Under the pieces are notes generated by a model. That model searched no databases. It was not told the origin of the DNA and was given only the letters and a program-made list of their open reading frames with translations. A stretch of DNA of 64,000 nucleotides, taken from assembly GCA_030568195.1 (NCBI GenBank), contig JAJLTO010000020.1, forward strand, positions 120,355 to 184,354, given 5' to 3'. Shown here one piece after another: positions 1-9,496 of this stretch. Numbering within the stretch: the first letter of the stretch is position 1; every line of letters starts with the position of its first letter. The position numbers were made by a program, and so were the translations under genes. This DNA comes from Dipodascopsis uninucleata var. uninucleata (taxonomy: Eukaryota; Ascomycota; Lipomycetes; Lipomycetales; Lipomycetaceae).

Positions 1-918
1 TCCGCCGCCTCCCTATAGAGACATCGTAAAATACAAATCAGTAACTTGCATGCAACTTCCATTAATTACTACAGTAATTACCCCTAATCTAGCCATCGTT
101 AAATCTATCTATTGAAGGAATGAAGATCTTGCAATAGCTTGCAATAGCTTGCAATTCTTATTAGTTGCTGGAATGACCGATATTATTATATTACATTTAG
201 ATTTTTGTCTTGGTTGACGATGAATAGCATAACCCTAATATTCATGTGTAGTGCTATTACGTTTTTGCTTCACTTAAAGAAGAAATAAGGTTACACGAAC
301 ATCTATGAACGGAAAGAGAGAATCGTGAAAATGTATTGTGAGATTAACGAACTAAAAAAATTCATCTATTGCCGGGTCTTCACTGCAGCTACGAAAACTT
401 GTTACGCTTGAAATATTGTAGTGTTTTTCACTAGTGTGTACTATACATTAAGATCTAAGAATATATTGGACACTTGGGTTGTTAGACCGGCAGCTCTCAA
501 GTGTATTTCGCACAAATTGGTAGTGGCTGGTTATATCTTGCACCTCATACATCTCATTCGCCATTTGGAACATATCGCGTCTAACGGGAGAAAGATATTC
601 ACTTATAGTATCTAGAATACTGTAAGACTTTATTGATCGCTAGTGACGGTCAAAGGGATCGTTGTCTTTTGATAGTTCTCTCATCCAACGCTGTTACGAG
701 TGCTATACTAGTTGAAATTACTTACAGATTTATTTGGCCGTCGGCAATATTATAACAAAATTAGATTTATTGTGCATGATAGCTATAAATATCTTAGGCT
801 AAGAACATTGGACTGAAATTAGAACTGAGAAGTCTCGTTGCAACAGCTAAGTAAGAGCTCATATCATTTTCTCAGCTTCCAGTAAGATTCAATATTTGGG
901 AGAGAACTAGACGAAGAT
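1..918. other. Intergenic left edge, no gene seen
   Basis: AT-rich sequence in which no frame gives a convincing protein and no spliced model could be built. It holds one short tandem repeat near 128-156 and presumably the promoter of the gene starting at 919. A gene truncated by the window edge cannot be excluded. Confidence 0.5.
128..156. repeat. 10-bp tandem repeat, about 2.5 copies
   Basis: The unit gcaatagctt occurs twice exactly at 131-150. A partial third copy (gcaatt) follows and a ctt precedes it. It is a short local slippage-type repeat with no visible function. Confidence 0.7.
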
Positions 919-1749
919 ATGTCCTCCACTAAGCGAAAGTACGAGCACCTGTGTGGTCGATTTCGAGTACACGAGCGAAGCGAAAATAAAAAGCAAGATT
1001 CGTCATTCAATTCCATGACATCACAGTTTCATATTGTATCTCACGATCGACAACTGAAACGTGCAAGGGTGAGCTGGAGCTCGACTGCCAACGGACAGTC
1101 TGTTGCGAGCGGAGATGTTGCTCTTAATACAAGTACTTCTGTACATAACGGTAGTAACATTGATGAGATTAACGTCAGTAATAGAGAGATCAATAGCAAT
1201 GGTAATGGCAATATGATATCGTTTACAGACCAGCAGCAGCTTTTACAACGCGGAATGATTGCAGATCACACTTCTTTGTCTAGTGGTGGTATTCTAGTCG
1301 TTCCTCAGACTTCCGCAGATTCCAATATCCTTTCTTCACAGCAATCAGAGCAATCACAGCCACTGCATTTCCCTTTAATACCTCCACTAGTACCATATCC
1401 GTCGCTACATGATCTCACGACCTCTTTTAGAGCTATCGACACTCGCTCGAAGCAGCGTGATGTCACTGATTCGCTGGACGGTGTCCTTGTACAACGCATC
1501 AAAGCGCCAGAAGGTTGTTGGTCAAGTTATGGTATCGTCAAGCCCTTCAAGGATCTGACAACTAGTTTTAGAGTAACAAACATGAATACTTTTAAGGGTG
1601 GTAGGCATTCTTCATCAAATCCAGCTATCTCTACTGGTATGACTCTCAGTGAACCAATAGGCAGAGGATCTATTGCACCACCTCCCTTCAATACTCTGAT
1701 TACAACATTTCCTACGTCTGGTCGTTCTACTAGAACCAAAAAATACTAA
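919..1749 (+). CDS. Orphan protein with duplicated DLTTSFR motif (276 aa)
   Basis: Single-exon frame starting at an ATG; I do not recognise the family. The protein is polar and probably largely disordered: a basic N-terminus (residues 1-60), a Ser/Asn/Gln-rich middle, and a proline-containing C-terminal third. The motif DLTTSFR occurs twice exactly, at residues 165-171 and 212-218, and a weaker copy (LITTF) lies near 257-261. The two DNA copies differ at third positions (gatctcacg versus gatctgaca), so the repeat is kept at protein level and is not a fresh duplication. The last residues are basic (STRTKKY). It converges on ULP1. The motif repeats suggest a scaffold with short linear docking sites, but that is inference only. 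Confidence 0.6.
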   Translation: MSSTKRKYEHLCGRFRVHERSENKKQDSSFNSMTSQFHIVSHDRQLKRARVSWSSTANGQSVASGDVALNTSTSVHNGSNIDEINVSNREINSNGNGNMISFTDQQQLLQRGMIADHTSLSSGGILVVPQTSADSNILSSQQSEQSQPLHFPLIPPLVPYPSLHDLTTSFRAIDTRSKQRDVTDSLDGVLVQRIKAPEGCWSSYGIVKPFKDLTTSFRVTNMNTFKGGRHSSSNPAISTGMTLSEPIGRGSIAPPPFNTLITTFPTSGRSTRTKKY

Positions 1750-2313
1750 TCATGTATAATTTATTAGTGTATAATTTCTGTACTTTGATGACTATTTATT
1801 GGATGGGTTTATATATGCATGTGCATACTCACTTGAGTGTTGGCACTCGTATATGTGTATTATTATTATCAGGTCCGCCAATCAGAATGACATTATGTGT
1901 GGAATATCTATCATAATTTCTGTATATAAATTTTCTATTCTAGTATCTTTTACCTGAATTTCAGTGTGCCCTGTATATTTACAAGAGATTATAGTTTCGC
2001 TATGATGTAACATTAGATATTATTGTCTCAATATCTTTATTATTTCACTCTATCATAAGTGCTACTTTATTATTATTTACTCTTCTGGAAGGAAATTAAT
2101 AGTTCGATGCAAGATTTGAGAAAATTCGTTTGGAAATGCTATCGTGACTAAAACAAGGAACAAAACTTTCATTAAGTCAAATCTAAATGGTATTATGCCT
2201 TCGGAGGGAGTAAGAATAACTATTAATACATTATTGTTTAAGACTAAAAGCACAAGAATAATTTTTGATCGGAAATACACATTCATCGGAGTATAAAATC
2301 CGTTGTCAGTAAA
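1750..2313. other. Convergent 3' intergenic region
   Basis: AT-rich region between the stops of two convergent genes, presumably holding both 3' UTRs. An ATG-initiated 69-codon frame lies on the minus strand (2077-2286) with two hydrophobic stretches. It has no supporting feature and is probably chance, so it is not called as a gene. Confidence 0.5.
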
Positions 2314-3880
2314 TCAAGACATTATTTGTTTCTCCAGAATTTCATAAATCATACGACGCCTGATAATTGACATATCCTTTTGCGAAAATGAAAATAGACC
2401 ATTCCGAGATAGAACTTCAATAGTTTTGCAAGTAAACACCCCGCAATCATAGCCATTTTCTTGCATGGGCGAGTCTTTCGATACATATTCTGTCCAATAG
2501 TCAATATCATTCAGATCATATACTTGTTGTTTGGATTCATTTACAATATATTGCCGTAAATGATCAAAAGCATCGCCCGCACCGCCACCTAAAGAATCAT
2601 AATATTCAAATCGCCTATTCTTTAGGTTGATTATGCTCACACACCAATGTGTGTTGTGAACATTAATAGGTACAAAAATATAGTCTGTTTGGTCCAATAC
2701 CAGTTGCTTTCGTTTAGCCCATCTTGATACACCTTTGTATCCTTTATTAGACAGTGTAGTGTAAAAATGTGTTGTATATACAAATGACCTTGGTATAGAA
2801 AGGCCGTCAGTCGTGCTAATTCTACTTCGTTGAGTTATCATCTCTAAATAAAAATCTATAATATTATCATTGAGCCATTGGCCATCACCAAGCGTTCGAA
2901 TATCCCTAACAGTAATATCAATTCTGAATCCAGATACGAGTACCCTGTTAAGGTCATGATTATGAAGACAGTTGTTAACTTTCTGAAGTTGTTCATTTGT
3001 CAGTGGCTTGATGACCTCTTTCTTAACTTGTCGAAGATCTTTGATAGCCTGAGCCCTTTCCTTTCTACGCTCTTGTATAGCTTTCCAGCTTGGGAAATCA
3101 TTAGCATTTCCCTCTTTTATTAGCTGCTTTAAAAGTTCATCAACAGATTCTGTATTTCGAATACTCAAAGGCATGTCCCGTCGAGATATGAGACCCGCCT
3201 GCCTGCCAGGAGACCGAGTTTCAGATAGGGGTGAAGTGACATATGTACTAGCGTAGAGATTATTTCGCAATGTCTCCAATGATAAGGAAGATGCAGGTCC
3301 TGCGATGTGTGGACGGTCGATACCCATATTTTTGAAAGGACTTCTATATCTCGTAATTCTCCCTACACTCATGAATGGATTTCCAGGCGACAGTCTCCGA
3401 CCCGATGGTATTGAGAATGTGGAAGATGCCGCAGATCTAAAATAAGTAGGTGTTTCTATATTATTCGACGGAGTCTCTGGCGCATCTGCTGCTGTATCAG
3501 GTACCGTTATATTCTTATTTATAGGCTTTAATGACAAATTGGTAGAGCCGTATTTGAGGTCACTTTGTCTTCTTCGTCTCAGCTGCTCAGCAAGCCGGCG
3601 TTGGGCATCTAGTGAGGCCTTTGAGCTCAATGAACGATCTATTTTTCCAGGAAGTACAGACCCATAATCGCTATTACTGTTGAGCAGCTCAGACGAAGGC
3701 TCATCTCGTTCAGTATCTGCGGCAGATTCATAAGGCTTTTTGGCGTTACTGGCTTCATGCACCGCTTCCTTCGTATCTTCATTTGACGCACCACTTTTCT
3801 CCAACGTAGGATTTTTGTTTAATTGATCGATACCAACAAATATATTTCTATTGATGTCATCATCTTTGTTACGTCTTTCC

Positions 3881-3913
<33 letters not shown>

Positions 3914-4851
3914 ATTTTAGCTAGAAAAATTGCCGTCGTTGATCGCCGCTGGGGTGGCACAGTTGGCCGAATAGATCTGAGAGGATCTTTCTTTAGTAGG
4001 ACTTTCCTTCTGAGATCATTATTACCTGTCGACTTTCTGAGGGGCCTTCTTCTCTGTGCTATTTCATCCTTACCGGAGTCTGCATTCTCCGTAAACTCGT
4101 CACTACCATGACCATTTTTCGATTTTGGGGTTGTATCGAGTCTTACAAATTTTGGATAGCGTGGCTGTTCCCATACGGAACTGAAGGCAGTCAAAGGCTT
4201 TGGATATTCAAGAATTCCTTCAGCTCGATTATTTTTGTCCGCAGGCGATGGCGATTGCGGTTCTTCGGGCTCTATCTTACGAGAGCCAGAGAGCTGTTCA
4301 AGGCTGGTAGTAGGAAAACTCCCCGGACTAGGAGAATGAGTACCCGAAAAGACTATGACATAGTCAGTGATTGTCGTCTTTTGAACAGTAAAGACGACGC
4401 GAAATAGGTCACTATACAGTTATTCATTATCTTACCTTTCGAATCAAGATCACTAGTTTCTAGTCGGGCACGCTTTGATGACTGCTCCTCCGTGGGGGAT
4501 TCTGGAATAGCAACAAAATTCTTAAGACCCACTGTTACGAGAAGCAACCGAAGTCGAAAAATTAGTATTATTACAAATTTCAATAGCTCATGAAATAGTT
4601 TACTTGAAGCTGAGATGCATATGACAATGGCAATTATACTTACATTTCTGCACAGCTCCAGAAAGCCATGACTGTACTTGACAAAGAAAATTAATTGACA
4701 TTGAGAGTGATGTCACTCTCTGCCACCACGATCCATTTGTGGAGCTCGCAGATGGTTTACTAATGCCCGACGAGCTAATTTGCTGTTGTGAGCCATCTTG
4801 AACGAACGCCATCGAATGTGTTCGCTTGACTTGAATGTCTTCTCCGGCCAT
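2314..4851 (-). CDS. ULP1: Ulp1-type SUMO-specific cysteine protease (C48), 3 exons, 780 aa
   Basis: Model complement(join(2314..4352,4436..4531,4644..4851)), 780 aa. ULP1 proteases mature SUMO and deconjugate it, in yeast mainly at the nuclear pore. The C-terminal ~220 residues are the peptidase C48 domain: LNDNIIDFYLEM, then His670 (NTHWCVS), Asp687 (YYDSLGG), and Cys738 in QENGYDCGVF. The spacings H-17-D and D-51-C are close to those of yeast Ulp1. The N-terminal ~550 residues are basic, Ser-rich and disordered, with a run of ten Gln at about 250-259. Exon 1 starts at ATG 4851 (MAGEDIQ). Intron 1 (4643-4532) has GTAAGT, a TACTAAT branch and CAG; intron 2 (4435-4353) has GTAAGA, CACTGAC and TAG. 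All phases agree. The first exons are less certain than the catalytic exon. Confidence 0.9.
3881..3911. repeat. TTG/CAA microsatellite (polyQ in ULP1)
   Basis: About ten uninterrupted TTG units on the plus strand, read as CAA codons on the minus strand, give a ten-glutamine run in the disordered N-terminal half of Ulp1. All codons are CAA, so the tract is a pure repeat prone to length change. Confidence 0.85.
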
Positions 4852-4886
4852 CTATCACTAGTAAGATGGAAAGAAAGAGACGTGCT

Positions 4887-5177
4887 CTATGACTCGTCAG
4901 ACATAAAGATATCTTCTTTCTTTACCGAGAGGGATTTCGATTGCCTAATAGAATAATCTTCGTCTAAGTTTTTTTCTCTTGGTCTGCCCAATGCCTTCCT
5001 GGACTCGTTCTTGCTAGATCTATTGTTGATTTTCCTGAAATATTCTAGTTTTTTAAAGCGCGTCGTGACAAATGCGTCTGTTCTAGTAGACGATGATGAT
5101 GGCAGAGTACTGTTACCCGGATTATGAACCTCTATTTGCGAATATCTTAAATACACTCTTAAATGGGGCTCGATCAT
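4887..5177 (-). CDS. Possible small basic protein (96 aa), doubtful
   Basis: ATG-initiated frame on the minus strand lying between ULP1 (ATG at 4851) and the arrestin-like gene (ATG at 5270). The product is hydrophilic and Lys/Arg/Ser-rich and ends in an acidic VKKEDIFMSDES-type tail. I recognise no domain. Only 35 nt separate its stop from the ULP1 start, so it may instead be 5' UTR of ULP1. A second minus-strand frame overlapping its start also reads open (about 5243-5115), which weakens the call. Confidence 0.25.
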   Translation of the reverse strand: MIEPHLRVYLRYSQIEVHNPGNSTLPSSSSTRTDAFVTTRFKKLEYFRKINNRSSKNESRKALGRPREKNLDEDYSIRQSKSLSVKKEDIFMSDES

Positions 5178-5269
5178 GAACTTCTTTATTTAGCTTGGCT
5201 CGCTCTTCAATCTGTTCTAGAGTTGTTGAATCGGTTCGCCAGTGTCGCTGGCTATATTAAAGATCAACA

Positions 5270-6574
5270 ATGCCTTTAGTTTTAAATATTCGCGGACCTC
5301 CAAACTCAGACTTCGTGGTGGGCTATCCAGGTATTGATGCTACATGGGTAAGTAGAGATTTAACGGCTATGTAGCAATAATGTGGTCGAGGCCTGATCGG
5401 CTTTCTGAACTGTTTCAAGATCAAGTCGCATCATTCGATCCAAAACATTATGAATGTAACTGACATTAATATTTTATAGCCTAGATTAGTGGGAACAGTA
5501 GAAGTGCGTTCGGTAGATGGAAAACCTTTTCGACTGAAATCGTTAAGCATTCAGCTCTATCGGACAGAAACGATACAAGCACCATCGGGAAAAATTGGAA
5601 TCAACCAGGCTAGACGAGTCGAATCTTACATTGTTGGACATAAGTTAGAACTATACAACTCAGAACATTCTCCTGGAAAATCGTTTTTGGCAGTCGATAT
5701 TCCGTTTATCTACACCTTAACGTCAGATAAAGGTCTTCCACCAGCCAGCATTTGTATACCGAAGATTGCGCAGTCCCTATATAGATTATACGCTATGTGT
5801 GAAGAAGAGGGGAAGAGAGAATTAGTCAGGACATACTGTCCTATTACAATTCTAAGATATGATACTATGTCGTCGTTTATAGAATTCCAAGAGGAGCACA
5901 TATCAGAAGTTAATTCATTAGATAGTATTGTTTCACTTAGGGTCAAGATAGAGAAGACGTCGTTTGGACCTGGCGATCCAGTTGTTGTTGAGATTGGTAT
6001 TTTTCCTAACAGAGATTGGCAGTATAAGTCCAAGAAGGTCAAGATACAACAGATTTCTTTAAAATTCGAAGAAAAGATCGCGCTGAATGTTGCAGGCGAT
6101 GATCCAGTGATAAAGCTTCGTACCATTCATCAGGAAAAGCGGTCACTTGGTAATATAAGACTACCGGAACTGGGATATAAATGTAAGATAACAACATCAA
6201 TCCCTATTTTAGATCGTGTCTCTAAAGATAATCTTCTTGTGACTGAAGAGTACGGATATCCAAATGTTTTCACTCAAGCTCTTACTACCACTGCAAACTT
6301 ATTCTCTGTTAAGTATTCAATTACTGTGCAAGCGAAATTATCAAACTGTAAGGATACAGAGCTCAAAGTTCCTATATATATTACTCCCTTCGATAAGAAT
6401 ACTTGTACTGAGATGCAAGTGCCTCTTCATGAATCTTTAAACACTGCTTTTGAAGTCGCCCAAGCAGGACATAATCTACAGAGCACATTCATTATGCCGA
6501 ACGATTCAGATCTTCCTAATAAACTTGGAATAATTTCAGGCGCAGATGGCAGGAGGCATATATATATTGAATAG
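5270..6574 (+). CDS. Arrestin N-domain-like protein, 2 exons, 390 aa
   Basis: Model join(5270..5347,5480..6574), 390 aa. Exon 1 encodes MPLVLNIRGPPNSDF and then VVGYPGIDATW. The intron (GTAAGT, CTGAC branch, TAG) is phase 0 and leads into PRLVGTVEVRSVDGKPF. The N-terminal pattern of a short strand, an FVxGYPGI segment, a GTVEVR strand and KSLSIQLYRTETI matches the fungal arrestin-like family, relatives of alpha-arrestins that act as ubiquitin-ligase adaptors for membrane-protein sorting. DIPFIYTLTSDKGLPPAS around residue 100 fits the mid-domain of that fold. No PPxY motif was seen, so a direct link to Rsp5 is not supported. The function is inferred from the fold family only. Confidence 0.7.
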
Positions 6575-6948
6575 TTCATTAGAGTTAAGTTTTCTTTCGA
6601 TGTTCCGTAGAGTATATCTCTTAGCATTTGAATTTGTGTTTGTTTAGATTGTCAAGCTTGGGGTATTAGGACTCAATAATTTTGCTATGCCTCTTTGATG
6701 TAGTGACGGGAGTTTGGGAGTTCTTTTTACGTGTACAGTATATGGATGAGATAATAATAGATTAGATGTTTCGTAATTCTTTCGTTTTTTTATTTGAAGG
6801 CAAGTGTAGATGTTTACTGCTTTTACTACTTGTTTTATCAAGACAGACAGTAATTTATGTCGAATTCAAGCGGTGCGGCTCAGCTATATATTGTTCCGTT
6901 TATTAGGCTGCTTTTTTTCAAAATATTCAGAGTACTATAATAGTAATT
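6575..6948. other. Intergenic, SEN54 promoter region
   Basis: 374 bp between two plus-strand genes. A run of T precedes the SEN54 start by about 30 bp. I see no gene or recognised site. Confidence 0.5.
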
Positions 6949-8400
6949 ATGGACAATCTAGACAGAGATTATGAGGACGATGCGATCGATAAAATTCAAG
7001 CCCAACATGACGATGCTGAATCTGATGATGAACAGCAGGACTGGAGATTACTGGATGCATTAGCTAAGTATGTCTTAACGTATATTTCTTCTGTAATAGA
7101 ATATCTACTTTTCTAACTGAAATCACTTCATAGTAAGCCGAGCCTGCCAAAGAGGGGAGAAAAGGACTATGAACCGCTAGATATACCAAAAGAAGCAGTT
7201 ACTCTAGACGCTAGTCGTGAAGCGATGTACACTGCTTTACAAGGCGAAAGAAGACACACAAGGTATGTATAGTAACTAAACATAAATCAGATGCTATCTT
7301 TTCACAAGATGCCCGTAATAACTAGCGAACTTATATGATTTTATAGTAAAGTTCATATCTCTGGAATATGGTATCATACTTTAAAGAAGGCTAAGGCGAT
7401 CACAGCTCGAGGACCTCATTTTAAAAGTATAGGCAAGGCAGACTCTAAAGGAGTGATTTGGTTACAGCCAGAAGAAGTCATATATCTGGTAGAAAGAGGT
7501 AGTATGACACTCTATAACTCAACTGGCACTTCAATCATGTCTTTGCAAGCTTGTTATAGTGCTTGCTTGGGTGCATGCAAAGGTCATGAGAGATATCTTA
7601 TATATGCTTATTTAAAGAGATTAGGATACATTGTTCAAAGATCAGCAACATTCGATAGTAATTCTCATATGCAGCCAATTAGGCTATCTAAACCGAGAAA
7701 TTTTCTAATGCGGATATTCGATAGTATCCGGCAACACATAAATCCTCTGTTTAGATGGGCTTATGCTCTATTCGAACGTAAGATTCCTGCGTTTGGTCCA
7801 ATAATATCACCTGGAGCTTGGTATTCGTACGGTATGTCTGCGTCGTTTTAAATCGATCATGGAAACCTAGCAATTATTCTAATTAGGTTTGACACTAGGA
7901 TCGATATACAAAAGATTACAGATAATACCCTATAGGTCGTATCGGCGTCCACCTACGTTAGAGATCAGAGAAACTCCGTATCGCATTATATTTGATGTCT
8001 GGAAGCCAAGACCATCATTTAAAAAGTCTAATCCTGGTGTACCAGACTTTCGAATTGTTGTGATCAAGTAAGTAGATTCCTGGGTCAAATATTCGTATAG
8101 GTGTACTTATTTATTGATTTCTCGCTCTATAGTTCTTACAAGGACAAGATGCCAACAATGTCTGAGCTGGATAACTTGTTTGCATCCCTTCTTGTTTCTA
8201 ACGACCTTCGAACGACAACAGGCCAAATAAGATTAAGAAATGGCTACAAAAATGTTATTTTTGGAGTGGTGGACTGTGGAATTATCAGCTTTCTAACATT
8301 TGGCGATGTATCATTTGGCGATGACGAAATACTTTCAGCTATTGTTAATCGACAGTCTTTCGCAAAACGACCACCATCTAAAAGAGCCCGGAAGGATTAA
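6949..8400 (+). CDS. SEN54: tRNA-splicing endonuclease subunit Sen54, 5 exons, 393 aa
   Basis: Model join(6949..7067,7134..7262,7347..7831,7887..8067,8133..8400), 393 aa. Sen54 is a structural subunit of the heterotetrameric Sen2-Sen15-Sen34-Sen54 endonuclease that excises tRNA introns. After an acidic N-terminus the protein shows the family signature: KRGEKDYEP near residue 45, SREAMYTALQGER, then GIWYHTLKKA, ending at GVIWLQPEEVIYLVERG. The C-terminal part (FDVWKPRPSFKKSNPGVPDF) is also typical. Introns of 55-84 nt carry GTATGT or GTAAGT donors and CTAAC/CTAAT-type branch sites, and every junction keeps phase. The stop lies 82 bp from the ELC1 stop on the other strand. Confidence 0.92.
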
Positions 8401-8482
8401 ATACCTCCGAAAAGAACAAATCTGATGATACGAGTAATAAATATTTAGGAGTATAGTTTATGTATATTAGTATTTGAGGAGA

Positions 8483-9011
8483 TCATACTATTATAAAATT
8501 GTTAGTACAAGCTTAGCATTAAAATTCTGTAATATAAGACACACCAGCGCGCGCTTACCATCTAAAAAATCAGACGCAACTAAAAGCTCCAGAGCCATTT
8601 CTGGAGGCACGTCGAATTCTGGAATTAGTCCAGGATTATTCTGGTGTTTTAAGTTGTAATACAGGTACTCGCATACCTTTTCCAAGAGTACCCCACTAGT
8701 TGTCCAAACGCATTGGCTGTCAGCAAATTGAACATATTGACCATCTCTACTATTGCATGCCCGGTAGTCCAAGTATTCTAACTATATTACTGTCGTGTTC
8801 CCACATCCTTTAATTCAAAACATTGTTACCTTATGTTTGGTAAAATCACTCGATTCTGTTTTGCTTCCACGAAATTTGATGTCTGGTTTAGCATCCCACG
8901 AAGAGTACCCGACACCGCTGCCGCTGACTTCAGTATTGAGTATTCGTATCCATCCGAAGACACAAGGCGCACATACTGCCTATCTAAAGTATTTGAACTG
9001 TCCGATTCCAT
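8483..9011 (-). CDS. ELC1: Elongin C (Skp1/BTB-fold), 3 exons, 107 aa
   Basis: Model complement(join(8483..8487,8559..8695,8830..9011)), 107 aa, the usual elongin C length. Elongin C is a Skp1-like adaptor linking BC-box proteins to cullin ligases and transcription elongation complexes. Matches include QYVRLVSSDGYEYSI at the N-terminus, AAAVSGTLRGML, then VCEYLYYN, and PEFDVPPEMALELLVASDFLD at the C-terminus. Intron 1 (8829-8696) uses GTAACA and an AG after a CTGAC branch. Intron 2 (8558-8488) has GTAAGC, a perfect TACTAAC and TAG. The last coding exon is only TATGA, which completes a Val codon and the stop, so the protein ends FLDV, as expected for a family ending close after FLD. Without the second intron the frame would add an unrelated tail. 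Confidence 0.88.
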
Positions 9012-9496
9012 CCGTCTAACTTTTTCAGGCGCCTAATCCATCAAATCTAAGAATTCTCACCTTCCCAGTCACTATAATCCTTGCAAGATTCGAATACCGC
9101 GTGTTGGTTTGCATGATAAATCCGGGTAACACTTCGGTATGCGATATACTTCTAATGGTCAATCTAAAATGTTTAGTTGATAACCTTCAGAAGGTCTAAT
9201 AGCAACAACAGAGAGACAACAGAGACATCACAGGAATTAGTATCTAGTGATTAGTTCCTCAAGCTATTGCGCATCAACCTGACGTGATATCGAGGAAGTA
9301 GATGGATTCGAAGTTATAGAGAGTGGCTAATCGATTTCGAAAAATAAACTTGTGATAAATGGACGTAGAATATAAATAATCTACGTTCAGCTAATTCAGT
9401 ATTCGAAGAATAAACAAGCTTCCTCAATAATACATAAAAAGTTGTCGACGGAGAGCGATAGTGTGCGTGCGAATTGAATGGTGTTATTGAATACCA
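9012..9496. promoter_or_regulatory. Divergent ELC1/VPS15 promoter region
   Basis: 485 bp between the start codons of ELC1 (minus) and VPS15 (plus), so both promoters must lie here. No recognised binding motif was identified and no other gene is visible. Confidence 0.5.

Noticed and set aside
421-615. 64-codon plus-strand ORF near the left edge
   Set aside because: Begins with GTG, has no recognisable content, and lies in AT-rich spacer.
2077-2286. 69-codon hydrophobic minus-strand ORF
   Set aside because: AT-rich sequence easily gives hydrophobic frames; it lies in a convergent 3' region with no supporting evidence.
8491-8772. 93-residue single-frame version of the second elongin C exon
   Set aside because: It runs through both introns; splicing at consensus sites restores the family sequence and length.
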